This document shows positions 7,450 through 14,812 of a stretch of DNA of 14,812 bases, piece after piece. The notes beneath the pieces were generated by a model. That model ran no database searches. It was given only the letters and a program-made list of their open reading frames with translations, and was not told the DNA's origin. The DNA is from an uncultured beta proteobacterium (GTDB lineage: Bacteria; Pseudomonadota; Gammaproteobacteria; Burkholderiales; Burkholderiaceae_C), in the NCBI GenBank assembly GCA_903944555.1, contig CAJASG010000071.1, forward strand, positions 1 through 14,812. The letters run 5' to 3'. The translations under genes and the position numbers were made by a program. The stretch's first letter is position 1. Every line of letters starts with the position of its first letter.

Positions 7450-8457
7450 TCATTTTTTGCGTTCAAGTGCTTCCACAAAAAAAGTCAATGTGGCGAGTGG
7501 AACTTCGCCGACAGCGGTGATCCACCAATCCTTGACTCTGCGTGTCAGCGTATGGGTTGCACCCAGCCCATCCACAGCGCCTTCCCGGACATGGCGTGTC
7601 GCGTTGAATGGCTCGGCAAATAGAGAGACCGTGGCCAAGCCATCCGAAAAAACCCACTGAATAGAGCTGTCAGCACGGGTGGATGTTTTGTCCAAGCTAC
7701 CCGGCCGTTTGTAGCAGGCCATGGGTTTAAATCCGCCCGGCAATTGCCGCATGGCCCATCCTTGGGCATTGGGGTCCACCTTCTGTACATCAGGATGCAC
7801 CACTCTGTATCCTGCCGTGTTGTGCATGAGTTCAGTCAACTTGCCCATGTCCACAGGCGCATCCAGCTGCAACTCTGAAAAAGCGGATTGCTCCAGCACC
7901 CGACCATCCAGATCCAGTATGTGCAACTGAATCACCAATCCTGTCTTCCGCTCGCTCCAAACCCGGTACCCGTAACGCAAACGGTCTTTCGGCGTCAGAG
8001 AAACCACATCGGCGTCAAAACCTGCAACCCGCTCACTGCCTTTTTCTTTCAGGAGATAGAAGTTGCCAATGTCAATGTCATTCGATTTCAACAGCCCAGG
8101 GAATGAGCCCAAGGAGTCCCGCTTTTGCGCAACCACCACTTTGGATTCGGTCAGGAACGTGACCACCTGGTCGTCGTGGCGAAACGTCGATCTTGGCGCC
8201 CCCGTCAATGCTTCCACGCGTTCCATTTGCTGCGTGCCATCACACACATGCCATATCTTGGCGCTGGCCATGGAGCCACCGCTGGTTACCACGAATGTTC
8301 CGGCATAGGCGCGCTGGCGTGACGCTTCATGCGTGCGGGCCAACCAAGCGCTGATCGAGGGCTCAGACGCAACGGCCTGCGCAAGGCCAGGTCCGCACCC
8401 CAAAAACACCAACAAGGCAGCCGCAAAGCTGCTCTGGGCCCACGTCAGCGCCCTCAC
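7450..8457 (-). CDS. rseB: Sigma-E regulatory protein RseB/MucB
   Basis: RseB is a periplasmic protein that binds the periplasmic domain of RseA and protects it from DegS until lipopolysaccharide or lipoprotein stress displaces it. The protein has 335 residues. It starts with a signal peptide (hydrophobic about 10-20, probable cleavage near AQA, residue 28). The large LolA-like lipid-binding domain follows, with QRAYAGTFVV, the RYGYRVWSERKTGLV core and a smaller C-terminal domain with ADSSIQWVFSDGLATVSLF. C21 lies in the signal peptide in FLGC, which is not a good lipobox. The start is GTG, overlapping the rseA stop as GTGA, so coupling to rseA is likely. Confidence 0.93.
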   Translation of the reverse strand: MRALTWAQSSFAAALLVFLGCGPGLAQAVASEPSISAWLARTHEASRQRAYAGTFVVTSGGSMASAKIWHVCDGTQQMERVEALTGAPRSTFRHDDQVVTFLTESKVVVAQKRDSLGSFPGLLKSNDIDIGNFYLLKEKGSERVAGFDADVVSLTPKDRLRYGYRVWSERKTGLVIQLHILDLDGRVLEQSAFSELQLDAPVDMGKLTELMHNTAGYRVVHPDVQKVDPNAQGWAMRQLPGGFKPMACYKRPGSLDKTSTRADSSIQWVFSDGLATVSLFAEPFNATRHVREGAVDGLGATHTLTRRVKDWWITAVGEVPLATLTFFVEALERKK

Positions 8458-9086
8458 CGCGCGGACTCCTCAAACGTGGCATTGCGCAAAAAAACGGTGG
8501 GCACCTGCAAGATGGAGTGCCCTCCGAGCTGCCGGTGTGCAGCCATCAGTTCGTCCAGTTGCGGATCCCGAACCATGATGCCCGCCTCAACCTCTTTGGC
8601 AACAAACTGCGGAGCAACCGCGCCCCCCACCGAGGGAGCCGATACCTGAACAGATGTTTGAACGTCAGGTTGGCTCCAAAGAGCCACCCCCACCACGCCA
8701 AATAAAACCGTACTAAGCCCACCGGCCAGCATTTTCCAACTAAACACCGGTGCGTTGGCTTCTGGTACTCCGACACGTTGAGGCATGGCAACCACAGGCA
8801 TTGGATCAACCTGTGCCGCCCTGTCGTCCTCATTTCCAGACAAGGGCCAACTTGGCTCTGCAGCCAGTCGCAGTTCAAGTTTTTCCCAAAATGCAAAATC
8901 ACTGGCGGCCGGCAGCAACTCGCGCTCCCGCATGACATCACCCACAAGGTGATAAGCCTGCCATGTGGATACCGCAAGCGGATCTGAGTGCATGTCAGTC
9001 ATCGTCTGCACAAACTCATCCCCGGTGAGACGCCCATCCGACAACGCAGAAATTCGTTCAGCAACGGGTACACGTAACTCATTCAT
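8454..9086 (-). CDS. rseA: Anti-sigma-E factor RseA/MucA
   Basis: RseA is a single-pass inner-membrane protein that sequesters RpoE in the cytoplasm and is destroyed by regulated proteolysis during envelope stress. The 210-residue form has an N-terminal sigma-binding domain (about 5-85, with ERISALSDGRL and WQAYHLVGDVMRE), a Pro/Val-rich linker, a membrane helix at about 116-137 (FSWKMLAGGLSTVLFGVVGV) and a periplasmic tail. The ATG at 9086 is chosen because a GAGGG site precedes it by eight bases. A GTG at 9101 overlapping the rpoE stop would add five residues. The stop overlaps the rseB start by four bases. Confidence 0.92.
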   Translation of the reverse strand: MNELRVPVAERISALSDGRLTGDEFVQTMTDMHSDPLAVSTWQAYHLVGDVMRERELLPAASDFAFWEKLELRLAAEPSWPLSGNEDDRAAQVDPMPVVAMPQRVGVPEANAPVFSWKMLAGGLSTVLFGVVGVALWSQPDVQTSVQVSAPSVGGAVAPQFVAKEVEAGIMVRDPQLDELMAAHRQLGGHSILQVPTVFLRNATFEESAR

Positions 9087-9094
9087 TTCGACAA

Positions 9095-9099
9095 CCCTC
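9095..9099 (-). promoter_or_regulatory. Ribosome binding site deciding the rseA start
   Basis: GAGGG sits eight bases before the ATG at 9086 and overlaps the final bases of rpoE. It supports the ATG over the GTG at 9101. Confidence 0.6.
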
Positions 9100-9721
9100 A
9101 CCAGCGTTTACCCATTTGTTTTTCCAGCAGCGGCTTGACTTTCGCAGAAACGGCTTCGCGGGCGCGGAAAATCCGGGAGCGCACGGTTCCAATTGGGCAA
9201 TCCATCGTGCTTGCGATTTCCTCATAGCTCAACCCCTCAATCTCCCGCAAAGTAATCGCCAACCGCAAATCACTGGGCAGATCATCCAATGCAGCATTCA
9301 CAACACCCGCGATTTCCTTGGCGGCTAACAAAGATTCCGGCGTCTCCTCGCTGATTGGGTCAGCCTTTCGCCAATAAGTTTCATCTTCTTCATCGGAGCC
9401 TTGGAAATTTTCGGAGACGGTCGGGTTGCGCTTGAGGTCCAGAAGCGACCTCCTGGCGGTGTTCACCGCGATACGGTACAGCCAGGTATAGAACTGGGCA
9501 TCACCCCGAAACTGGTGCAAGGCCCGATATGCCCGAATGAAGGTCTCCTGCGCAATGTCCTCCACCAAGTCGACATCACGCACCATGCGCCCTATCAGGC
9601 GTTGAATGCGGCGTTGGTACTTCAACACCAGTAAACCATAAGCACGCTGATCACCGGCAACGGTACGTTGCACCAGAAGAAAATCCGAATCCTGGGGAGC
9701 AGGCGGCATCGTTTGGCTCAA
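9098..9721 (-). CDS. rpoE: RNA polymerase sigma factor RpoE (AlgU-type ECF)
   Basis: This ECF sigma factor directs transcription of envelope-stress genes. The protein has 207 residues. Region 2 covers about 30-95: YQRRIQRLIGRMVRD, then the core-binding DLVEDIAQETFIRAYRAL, then the promoter -10 reading FYTWLYRIAVNTARR. Region 4 covers about 145-195, with the helix-turn-helix LSYEEIASTMDCPIGTVRSRIFRARE. The linker 100-130 is strongly acidic. The start is TTG at 9721, overlapping the upstream stop as TTGA and preceded by GGGAG at good spacing; ATG at 9709 is an alternative with a weaker site. It is followed by rseA, its expected anti-sigma partner. No sigma-E type promoter (GAACTT/TCTGA) was recognised just upstream. 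Confidence 0.96.
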   Translation of the reverse strand: MSQTMPPAPQDSDFLLVQRTVAGDQRAYGLLVLKYQRRIQRLIGRMVRDVDLVEDIAQETFIRAYRALHQFRGDAQFYTWLYRIAVNTARRSLLDLKRNPTVSENFQGSDEEDETYWRKADPISEETPESLLAAKEIAGVVNAALDDLPSDLRLAITLREIEGLSYEEIASTMDCPIGTVRSRIFRAREAVSAKVKPLLEKQMGKRW

Positions 9722-10188
9722 GAGTGCTCTCCCGGTTGGATGGGAGAATTCGACGCAATCTCAGGCTGGGATTCTCGCGGGCTTGCCACCACCGCGCGAC
9801 GCAGGGCACGCCATTGGGGGTCTGGCAACACGGGTTCCAGCCAGAGCCAGACGGGTCGCATGGACTTGCCTCGGACGCGAACCAGCATCAGATTTTGAAA
9901 ATCCATCAGCAAGTCCAGATGCAGTGCACTCGCACCGTCCAATCCAGCCAAAATCCATTGTTGGCCATCCCACTGCAAACGACTGGGCAAGAAACAACTC
10001 CAGCCTTTCAGCGAAATGCCCCCCGCTAACACCCAGCAGGACACCAGCAAGACCTGTGTATCAAGCCCCAAAGAGGTTCGCATCAAAAGCAATAATGCAC
10101 CTAATCCAGCCGACCACAAAACAACAATGAAACGCAAATGCCACGAAGACCGGGACACCGTAAAACCAACCGCTGGAGCCCGGTGCAT
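9718..10188 (-). CDS. CptA/YgfX-like small inner-membrane protein
   Basis: This 156-residue protein has two closely spaced hydrophobic segments at about 19-36 and 42-58. A soluble part follows with LQWDGQQWILAGLDG (about 71-85), a hydrophobic strand FQNLMLVRVRG and VWLWLEPVLPDPQWRALRRAV (about 113-133). This layout (membrane hairpin, W-x-G-x-x-W motif, then WLWLE and a W-x-x-L-R-R-A-V ending) fits the YgfX/CptA family of small membrane proteins. Family members in E. coli have been described as a toxin-antitoxin component, but no SdhE/CptB-like partner is present here. The gene overlaps rpoE as TTGA and follows fabF by 47 bases, so it probably heads the sigma-E operon. The start at 10188 has no clear Shine-Dalgarno. 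Family assignment is moderate; function is unknown. Confidence 0.72.
   Translation of the reverse strand: MHRAPAVGFTVSRSSWHLRFIVVLWSAGLGALLLLMRTSLGLDTQVLLVSCWVLAGGISLKGWSCFLPSRLQWDGQQWILAGLDGASALHLDLLMDFQNLMLVRVRGKSMRPVWLWLEPVLPDPQWRALRRAVVASPRESQPEIASNSPIQPGEHS
9729..9733 (-). promoter_or_regulatory. Ribosome binding site for the rpoE TTG start
   Basis: GGGAG lies seven bases before the TTG at 9721 and inside the end of the upstream gene. It favours the TTG over the ATG at 9709. Confidence 0.55.
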
Positions 10189-10235
10189 ACGTGGGAATAT
10201 GCGAAAAGTAACTCAGGAACGACTGCTAGTGCAAG

Positions 10236-11480
10236 TTAGACGCGCTTGAACACCAGTGTTCCATTGGTTCCACCGAAACCAAAGTTGTTCTTGACCGCGA
10301 TTTCAATGGACATATCACGCGCCACATTGGCACAGTAGTCCAGATCGCACTCCGGATCCTGGTTGAAAATGTTGATCGTTGGAGGACTCTTCTGGTGGTA
10401 CAGAGCAAGTATTGTAAATACCGACTCAACGCCACCCGCTCCCCCTAACAGATGACCCGTCATGGACTTGGTGGAGTTCACGACGATCTTCTTGGCATGA
10501 TCGCCCAAGGCGGCCTTGATCGCATTGGTCTCATTGAGATCCCCTAGCGGGGTAGACGTGCCATGGGCATTAAGGTAGTTCACTTGGTCGGGATTCACAC
10601 CAGCATTACGCAAGGCGCTCAGCATTGCCCTACGCGGACCATCCATATTGGGCGCAGTCATATGCCCTGCGTCGCCGCTCATACCAAAGCCCGCCAATTC
10701 GGCGTAAATTTTTGCACCGCGTGCTTTGGCATGCTCATACTCTTCGAGCACGACCACGCCGCCGCCTTCGCCCAACACAAAACCGTCACGATCCTTGTCC
10801 CAAGGACGCGAGGCAGTGGTCGGGTCATCATTGCGCGTGCTCAGTGCCCGCATGGCGGCAAAGCCGCCAATCCCCAAGGGAGACACGGTCGCTTCAGAGC
10901 CGCCTGCGACCATCACATCCGCATCACCGTATTCGATCATGCGTCCTGCCTCGCCGATGCAATGCAGCCCTGTGGTGCAGGCCGTCACGATGGCAATATT
11001 GGGGCCCTTGAAACCAAACCGCATGGACACATGACCCGCAGTCATGTTGATGATGGTGGAGGGAACAAAAAAGGGCGATATACGACGGGGGCCCCGATTC
11101 GTATATTCAGTATGGGTTCCCTCAATCATGGGAAGCCCACCGATGCCGGAGCCAATGACACATCCAATGCGTGTGGCTTCCTCGTCACCAAGTGCATCCC
11201 CTGTGGGTAACCCGGCATCTGCTACGGCTTGCACCGCAGCGGCGATGCCGTAATGTATGAAAGTGTCCATTGCACGCGCTTCTTTGGGCGCAATGTAGGA
11301 ATCCAGATTAAGATTTTTTACTTCTCCGGCAATCTTGCAAGAAAAAGCAGATGCATCAAATCGGGTGATTAAATCAATACCGGATTTGCCTGCAAGTAAA
11401 TTTGCCCATGACTCTTCAACCGTATTTCCTACGGGACTGACACAGCCTAGACCGGTGACAACAACGCGACGACGGGACAT
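10236..11480 (-). CDS. fabF: Beta-ketoacyl-ACP synthase II
   Basis: FabF condenses malonyl-ACP with a growing acyl-ACP during fatty-acid elongation, including the temperature-sensitive step from palmitoleoyl to cis-vaccenoyl chains. The protein has 414 residues, normal for the family. The thiolase fold carries the Cys-His-His triad: C168 in [15 protein letters not shown]306 in [12 protein letters not shown] and H343 in [15 protein letters not shown]. The C-terminal [14 protein letters not shown] motif closes the fold. The ATG at 11480 is preceded by no recognisable Shine-Dalgarno; the 140-base leader after acpP is highly structured. The CptA-like gene and rpoE follow directly. Confidence 0.98.
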   Translation of the reverse strand: MSRRRVVVTGLGCVSPVGNTVEESWANLLAGKSGIDLITRFDASAFSCKIAGEVKNLNLDSYIAPKEARAMDTFIHYGIAAAVQAVADAGLPTGDALGDEEATRIGCVIGSGIGGLPMIEGTHTEYTNRGPRRISPFFVPSTIINMTAGHVSMRFGFKGPNIAIVTACTTGLHCIGEAGRMIEYGDADVMVAGGSEATVSPLGIGGFAAMRALSTRNDDPTTASRPWDKDRDGFVLGEGGGVVVLEEYEHAKARGAKIYAELAGFGMSGDAGHMTAPNMDGPRRAMLSALRNAGVNPDQVNYLNAHGTSTPLGDLNETNAIKAALGDHAKKIVVNSTKSMTGHLLGGAGGVESVFTILALYHQKSPPTINIFNQDPECDLDYCANVARDMSIEIAVKNNFGFGGTNGTLVFKRV

Positions 11481-11492
11481 AGAAATGGGTTT

Positions 11493-11610
11493 TCAGTGGT
11501 TCGTCAATGAAACACCGTTTAAAACGGCGACTAATACAGAGAGGATGCGGGCCAGCAAGAAAGGGCAAAAACCCCTCTGACCACTGACCCGCGCGGCACC
11601 AAAGCACCGC
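11493..11610 (-). promoter_or_regulatory. Structured acpP-fabF intercistronic leader
   Basis: On the minus-strand transcript a seven-pair hairpin with two G-U wobbles lies 10 bases after the acpP stop (11610-11593). A nine-pair stem (11592-11584 with 11555-11547) follows, with an inner six-pair hairpin (11578-11573 with 11565-11560). No T-run follows, so these are not classical terminators. A second arrangement pairs UCAGUGGU (11587-11580) with ACCACUGA (11500-11493), 12 bases before the fabF start. The two share bases and exclude each other. Likely roles are stabilising the acpP mRNA 3' end or tuning fabF translation; this is inferred. Confidence 0.5.
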
Positions 11611-11620
11611 AGATGTTCAA

Positions 11621-11896
<276 letters not shown>

Positions 11897-11906
11897 TTAC
11901 CCGGCC

Positions 11907-11951
11907 TTAGAGTGTGACCTCTAACCAGGTAGCCGAACGGACAAATCGGCT
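11907..11951. repeat. Two inverted repeats in the fabG-acpP spacer
   Basis: TTAGAG (11907-11912) pairs exactly with CTCTAA (11919-11924) across six bases. AGCCGA (11931-11936) pairs exactly with TCGGCT (11946-11951) across nine bases. Neither is followed by a T-run on the minus strand. They could be operator half-sites for an acpP promoter or RNA hairpins that set mRNA ends. A TAAAAT hexamer lies just downstream but lacks a good -35. Confidence 0.45.
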
Positions 11952-11964
11952 TGATTTTCGTTCC

Positions 11965-12711
11965 TTACATGTACATACCACCGTTGACGTGCAACTCCTG
12001 CCCGGTCACGTAGGACGCGAAGGGCGAAGCGAGGTACACCACGGCATGTGCAATGTCTGCGGGCTTGCCAAGATGGCCCAATGGAATTTGGCCTAGCAAT
12101 GCTTTCTGTTGATCTTCCTGCAGGCTTGCAGTCATATCGGTTTCAATAAATCCTGGAGCCACGCAATTCACCGTGATGTTACGGGAGCCCAACTCGCGCG
12201 CCAATGCGCGGGTCATTCCTGCCACGCCCGCTTTAGCCGCAGCATAGTTGGCCTGACCGGCGTTCCCGGATGCGCCAACCACCGAAGTGATGTTGATGAT
12301 GCGCCCATAGCGCTGTTTCATCATGGTGCGCATCACTGCGCGACTCATGCGAAAGACACCTTTCAGGTTGGTATCCACCACGGCATCCCAGTCATCATCC
12401 TTCATGCGCATGGCAACGTTATCGCGGGTAATTCCAGCGTTGTTCACCAATACCTGCAAGCCGCCATGTTCCTTGACAAGGGCGTCCACCAATGCGTCGC
12501 CAGCGACACCATCGGTCACGTTCAGGGTGCGCCCGTCGCAACCGGGGTAAGCCGAAAGCGCTGCACGAATTTTTTCCGCACCGGCGTCTGTCGTAGCCGT
12601 CCCGATGACTTTGACTCCTTTGCGCGCTAACTCTAAGGCGATCGCAGCACCAATGCCCCGCGATGCACCGGTCACCAACGCTACCTGTCCTTCAAATTTG
12701 ATGTCGCTCAT
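11965..12711 (-). CDS. fabG: 3-oxoacyl-ACP reductase
   Basis: FabG performs the NADPH-dependent reduction of 3-oxoacyl-ACP to 3-hydroxyacyl-ACP. The protein has 248 residues and is a classical short-chain dehydrogenase. The cofactor-binding VTGASRGIGAAIA lies at 13-25 and the NNAG motif at 90-93. The catalytic residues are S143 (ITSVVG), Y156 and K160 (YAAAK), followed by CVAPGFIETDMT. The C-terminus GQELHVNGGMYM is typical of FabG. The ATG overlaps the fabD stop as ATGA, which supports the start and suggests translational coupling with fabD. Confidence 0.98.
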   Translation of the reverse strand: MSDIKFEGQVALVTGASRGIGAAIALELARKGVKVIGTATTDAGAEKIRAALSAYPGCDGRTLNVTDGVAGDALVDALVKEHGGLQVLVNNAGITRDNVAMRMKDDDWDAVVDTNLKGVFRMSRAVMRTMMKQRYGRIINITSVVGASGNAGQANYAAAKAGVAGMTRALARELGSRNITVNCVAPGFIETDMTASLQEDQQKALLGQIPLGHLGKPADIAHAVVYLASPFASYVTGQELHVNGGMYM

Positions 12712-13658
12712 ACCAAAAGTCCTTTGAGATCTTCCAGGCTGGACGGGTCCAGTAGTGGGAAACCCGCCAATTCAGGGTCAATACGTTTGACCATCCCTGC
12801 CAACACTTTGCCAGGTCCGCACTCGACCAATGTCCCCAAGCCACGCGCCTTGAGGGCTTGCACACACTCAACCCAGCGCACCGGACCAAAAGCCTGGCGG
12901 TACAGGGCATCACGAATGCGGTCAGCATCCGTCTCTACGGCCACATCAATGTTGTTGACCAGCGGGATTTGTGGTGCGGCAAACTCCATGGTTGCCAAGC
13001 GCTCTTTCAATTTTTCCGCAGCGGGTTTCATCAAGCTGGAATGGAACGGTGCCGACACAGGCAATGGCAAGGCACGCTTGGCGCCGTTGGCCTTGAGCAC
13101 TTCACACGCCTTGTCGACTGCGGCCTTGCTGCCAGCAATCACCGTTTGCGCAGGGTCGTTGAAATTTACGGCTTCAACCACCTCGGCAGAACCCGGACCA
13201 AATGACTGGGTCACTTCAGCACATCCGGCCGCAACACGCACCGCATCCATCCCCAAAATTGCGGCCATTGCCCCCACACCGACCGGCACCGCGTCCTGCA
13301 TCGCCTGCGCACGCAGCCGAACCAGAGGAGCCGCTTGCGTCAAGGTAAGTACACCAGCAGCCACCAGTGCGGCGTATTCACCCAGGGAGTGACCCGCCAC
13401 GGCAGTCGGCGCCACGCCCACTTCGGACAACCACACCCGGTAATTGGCCACACCCGCCACCAGCATCACCGGCTGGGTATTGGTCGTCAACGCCAGTGCG
13501 TCTTTAGGACCGTCATGAATCAACTTGGCAATGTCTTCACCCAGTGCATCGGAGGCCTCAACGAGCGTCTGCGCCACAACCGGGTGATCCCCCCAGGAAT
13601 CCAACATTCCGACCGATTGCGATCCTTGACCGGGGAAAATAAAGGCAAATTTTTTCAT
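12708..13658 (-). CDS. fabD: Malonyl-CoA:ACP transacylase
   Basis: FabD transfers malonyl groups from CoA to ACP, supplying the extender unit for FabH and FabF. The protein has 316 residues. FPGQGSQSVGM near the N-terminus forms the oxyanion region. The nucleophile is S91 in GHSLGEYAAL, the substrate-binding arginine is R116 in VRLRAQAMQ, and the catalytic histidine is H206 in APFHSSLM. The start ATG at 13658 has no visible Shine-Dalgarno. Its leader is almost entirely the repeat that separates it from fabH, so translation initiation here is unusual. It overlaps fabG by four bases. Confidence 0.97.
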   Translation of the reverse strand: MKKFAFIFPGQGSQSVGMLDSWGDHPVVAQTLVEASDALGEDIAKLIHDGPKDALALTTNTQPVMLVAGVANYRVWLSEVGVAPTAVAGHSLGEYAALVAAGVLTLTQAAPLVRLRAQAMQDAVPVGVGAMAAILGMDAVRVAAGCAEVTQSFGPGSAEVVEAVNFNDPAQTVIAGSKAAVDKACEVLKANGAKRALPLPVSAPFHSSLMKPAAEKLKERLATMEFAAPQIPLVNNIDVAVETDADRIRDALYRQAFGPVRWVECVQALKARGLGTLVECGPGKVLAGMVKRIDPELAGFPLLDPSSLEDLKGLLV

Positions 13659-13664
13659 GAATGA

Positions 13665-13720
13665 ATTTTAAGCAAAAAATGGCTCTGGGCCTTATGGGTA
13701 GTGCGCAAGCAGCTACAAAT
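13665..13720. repeat. Probable interspersed repeat between fabH and fabD
   Basis: On the minus strand the spacer starts ATTTGTAGCTGCTTGCGC, continues through a CATAAGGCCCAGAGCC core and ends TTTTTTGCTTAAAAT. I recall intergenic sequences of the form TAGCTGCTTGCGC...AAGCGCTAGAGGCC...AAAT scattered through Comamonadaceae genomes, and this looks like a diverged copy. The match is from memory and was not searched. The element includes the fabH stop codon and reaches seven bases from the fabD start. Confidence 0.5.
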
Positions 13721-14690
13721 TAAGGAGCACTGCACCCCAGGTGAACCCGCCACCGACACCTTCTAGCAGCAGCGTTTCACCCGGTTTTACCTTACCAATG
13801 CGCACCGCCCAGTCCAATGCCAGAGGAATCGAGGCAGCGGACGTATTGCCATGCTGATCAACCGTGACAACCACCTTGTCCATCGGTACTTTCAGGCGCT
13901 TGGCGGTGCTTTGCATGATGCGGATATTGGCTTGATGGGGAATCATCCAGTCGATGTCCGCCTCCGTTTTACCGGCTTTTTCAAGCACTGCGCGGGCGGC
14001 ATCTTCCAAGACACCCACGGCCAACTTGAAAACCGCTTGCCCATCCATTTTGAGCAACGGGTCCCCCAATGCGACTCCACCGGACACGTGTCCCGGCACG
14101 CACAAGATACCCACGTGCTTGCCATCCGCATGCAAATCACTGGAAAGTATGCCAGGCGTCTCCGACGCCTCCAGCACCACGGCGCCTGCGCCATCGCCGA
14201 ACAAAACGCAGGTGGTTCGGTCCTTGAAGTCCAGGAGGCGCGAGAACACCTCGGCACCCACGACCAAAGCACGGTTGGCGGCCCCGGTCTGGATCATGGC
14301 ATCGGCGATGGTCAACGCATAAATAAAGCCGCTGCACACCGCCTGCACATCAAATGCTGGGCAGCCATTGGCACCCAACTTGTTTTGCAAAATGCACGCA
14401 GTCGACGGAAACACCATATCTGGCGTAGAAGTGGCAACAATGATGAGGTCAATATCTTGGGCAGTGCACCCGGCTGCTTGGAGCGCATTTTTGGCAGCTT
14501 CAAAACCCAGGTCACTGCTGTACACGCCAGCATCCACAAAATGCCGGGCACGAATGCCGGTTCGCTCCACAATCCAATCATCCGAAGATTCCACGCCCTG
14601 GGCGGCCAATTCGGATACCAAATCGGCATTGGACAACCTGCGCGGAGGCAAATAGCTTCCTGTGCCAGTGATTCGGGAATAACGTCTCAT
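13713..14690 (-). CDS. fabH: Beta-ketoacyl-ACP synthase III
   Basis: FabH starts fatty-acid synthesis by condensing an acyl-CoA, usually acetyl-CoA, with malonyl-ACP. The protein has 325 residues. The Cys-His-Asn triad is C119 in [14 protein letters not shown]252 in [11 protein letters not shown] and N282 in [15 protein letters not shown]. The C-terminus [14 protein letters not shown] is typical. The ATG at 14690 follows the plsX stop by 24 bases; no strong Shine-Dalgarno is visible. The final codons and the TAG stop coincide with the edge of the repeat in the fabH-fabD spacer, although the protein has the normal length. Confidence 0.98.
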   Translation of the reverse strand: MRRYSRITGTGSYLPPRRLSNADLVSELAAQGVESSDDWIVERTGIRARHFVDAGVYSSDLGFEAAKNALQAAGCTAQDIDLIIVATSTPDMVFPSTACILQNKLGANGCPAFDVQAVCSGFIYALTIADAMIQTGAANRALVVGAEVFSRLLDFKDRTTCVLFGDGAGAVVLEASETPGILSSDLHADGKHVGILCVPGHVSGGVALGDPLLKMDGQAVFKLAVGVLEDAARAVLEKAGKTEADIDWMIPHQANIRIMQSTAKRLKVPMDKVVVTVDQHGNTSAASIPLALDWAVRIGKVKPGETLLLEGVGGGFTWGAVLLNL

Positions 14691-14714
14691 GTTGGGCGGG
14701 TGACTTTGACCAAG

Positions 14715-14812
14715 TTAACGCAGAGCGTCCGCAGCAGCCAATAATGGTGCTGCGTGGGCAATACGAACCTGGACACGGTGAAGTAAGTTGTTTCGGGCTG
14801 CATCATACGCCC
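14715..14812 (-). CDS. plsX: Phosphate acyltransferase PlsX, C-terminal end (runs off window)
   Basis: Only the last 32 codons are present. The frame reads [14 protein letters not shown] and ends [12 protein letters not shown] before a TAA stop at 14715. This resembles the C-terminal helix of PlsX from related bacteria, and plsX directly upstream of fabH is the standard order. PlsX makes acyl-phosphate from acyl-ACP for phospholipid synthesis. The assignment rests on this short tail and on position. The catalytic part is outside the window. Confidence 0.72.
   Translation of the reverse strand, partial: AYDAARNNLLHRVQVRIAHAAPLLAAADALR

Noticed and set aside
7431..7450. Inverted repeat AAACTC/GAGTTT after rseB
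   Set aside because: It is six bases, AT-rich and without a T-run in the minus direction, so it is too weak to call a terminator.
13851..14744. Plus-strand open frame of 297 codons opposite fabH
   Set aside because: It mirrors fabH, whose catalytic residues are all intact on the minus strand, and shows no family features of its own.

Overview
The window reads as core chromosome of a betaproteobacterium in Burkholderiales, most likely Comamonadaceae (Rhodoferax/Polaromonas-like). This rests on protein sequences, on the gene order fab cluster - sigma-E operon - lepA-lepB-rnc-era-recO, and on two intergenic elements that resemble repeats I remember from Comamonadaceae genomes. All genes lie on the minus strand, so transcription runs from high to low coordinates. 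I see no tRNA, rRNA, CRISPR, insertion sequence, phage gene or other sign of recent transfer.

Region A (14812 to 10236) is a fatty-acid synthesis cluster: the 3' end of plsX, then fabH, fabD, fabG, acpP and fabF. It supplies the acyl carrier protein, the malonyl loader, the initiating and elongating condensing enzymes and the ketoreductase. The spacers on both sides of acpP carry inverted repeats. The fabH-fabD spacer is almost entirely a probable interspersed repeat.

Region B (10188 to 5916) is an envelope-stress operon: a small CptA/YgfX-like membrane protein, rpoE, rseA, rseB and a DegP/MucD-type periplasmic protease. Sigma-E is held by membrane-bound RseA. RseB guards RseA in the periplasm, and MucD removes damaged envelope proteins. 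The first four genes are joined by stop/start overlaps or a very short gap, and the operon follows fabF after 47 bases with no visible terminator.

Region C (5915 to 5434) is the only long non-coding stretch. It is AT-richer than its surroundings and holds a nested 52-base dyad, a weak promoter-like site and a convincing intrinsic terminator 41 bases before lepA.

Region D (5433 to 1) is a translation, secretion and RNA-processing block: lepA, lepB, a small DUF4845 membrane protein, rnc, era and the 5' part of recO. Most junctions overlap or abut. Era has an unusual N-terminal extension of about 80 residues. A GC-rich palindromic element separates era from recO and touches the recO start.

No wholly new gene system is visible. 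The points most worth a second look are the mucD-lepA intergenic region, the acpP-fabF leader with competing RNA pairings, the Era extension and the two repeat elements.
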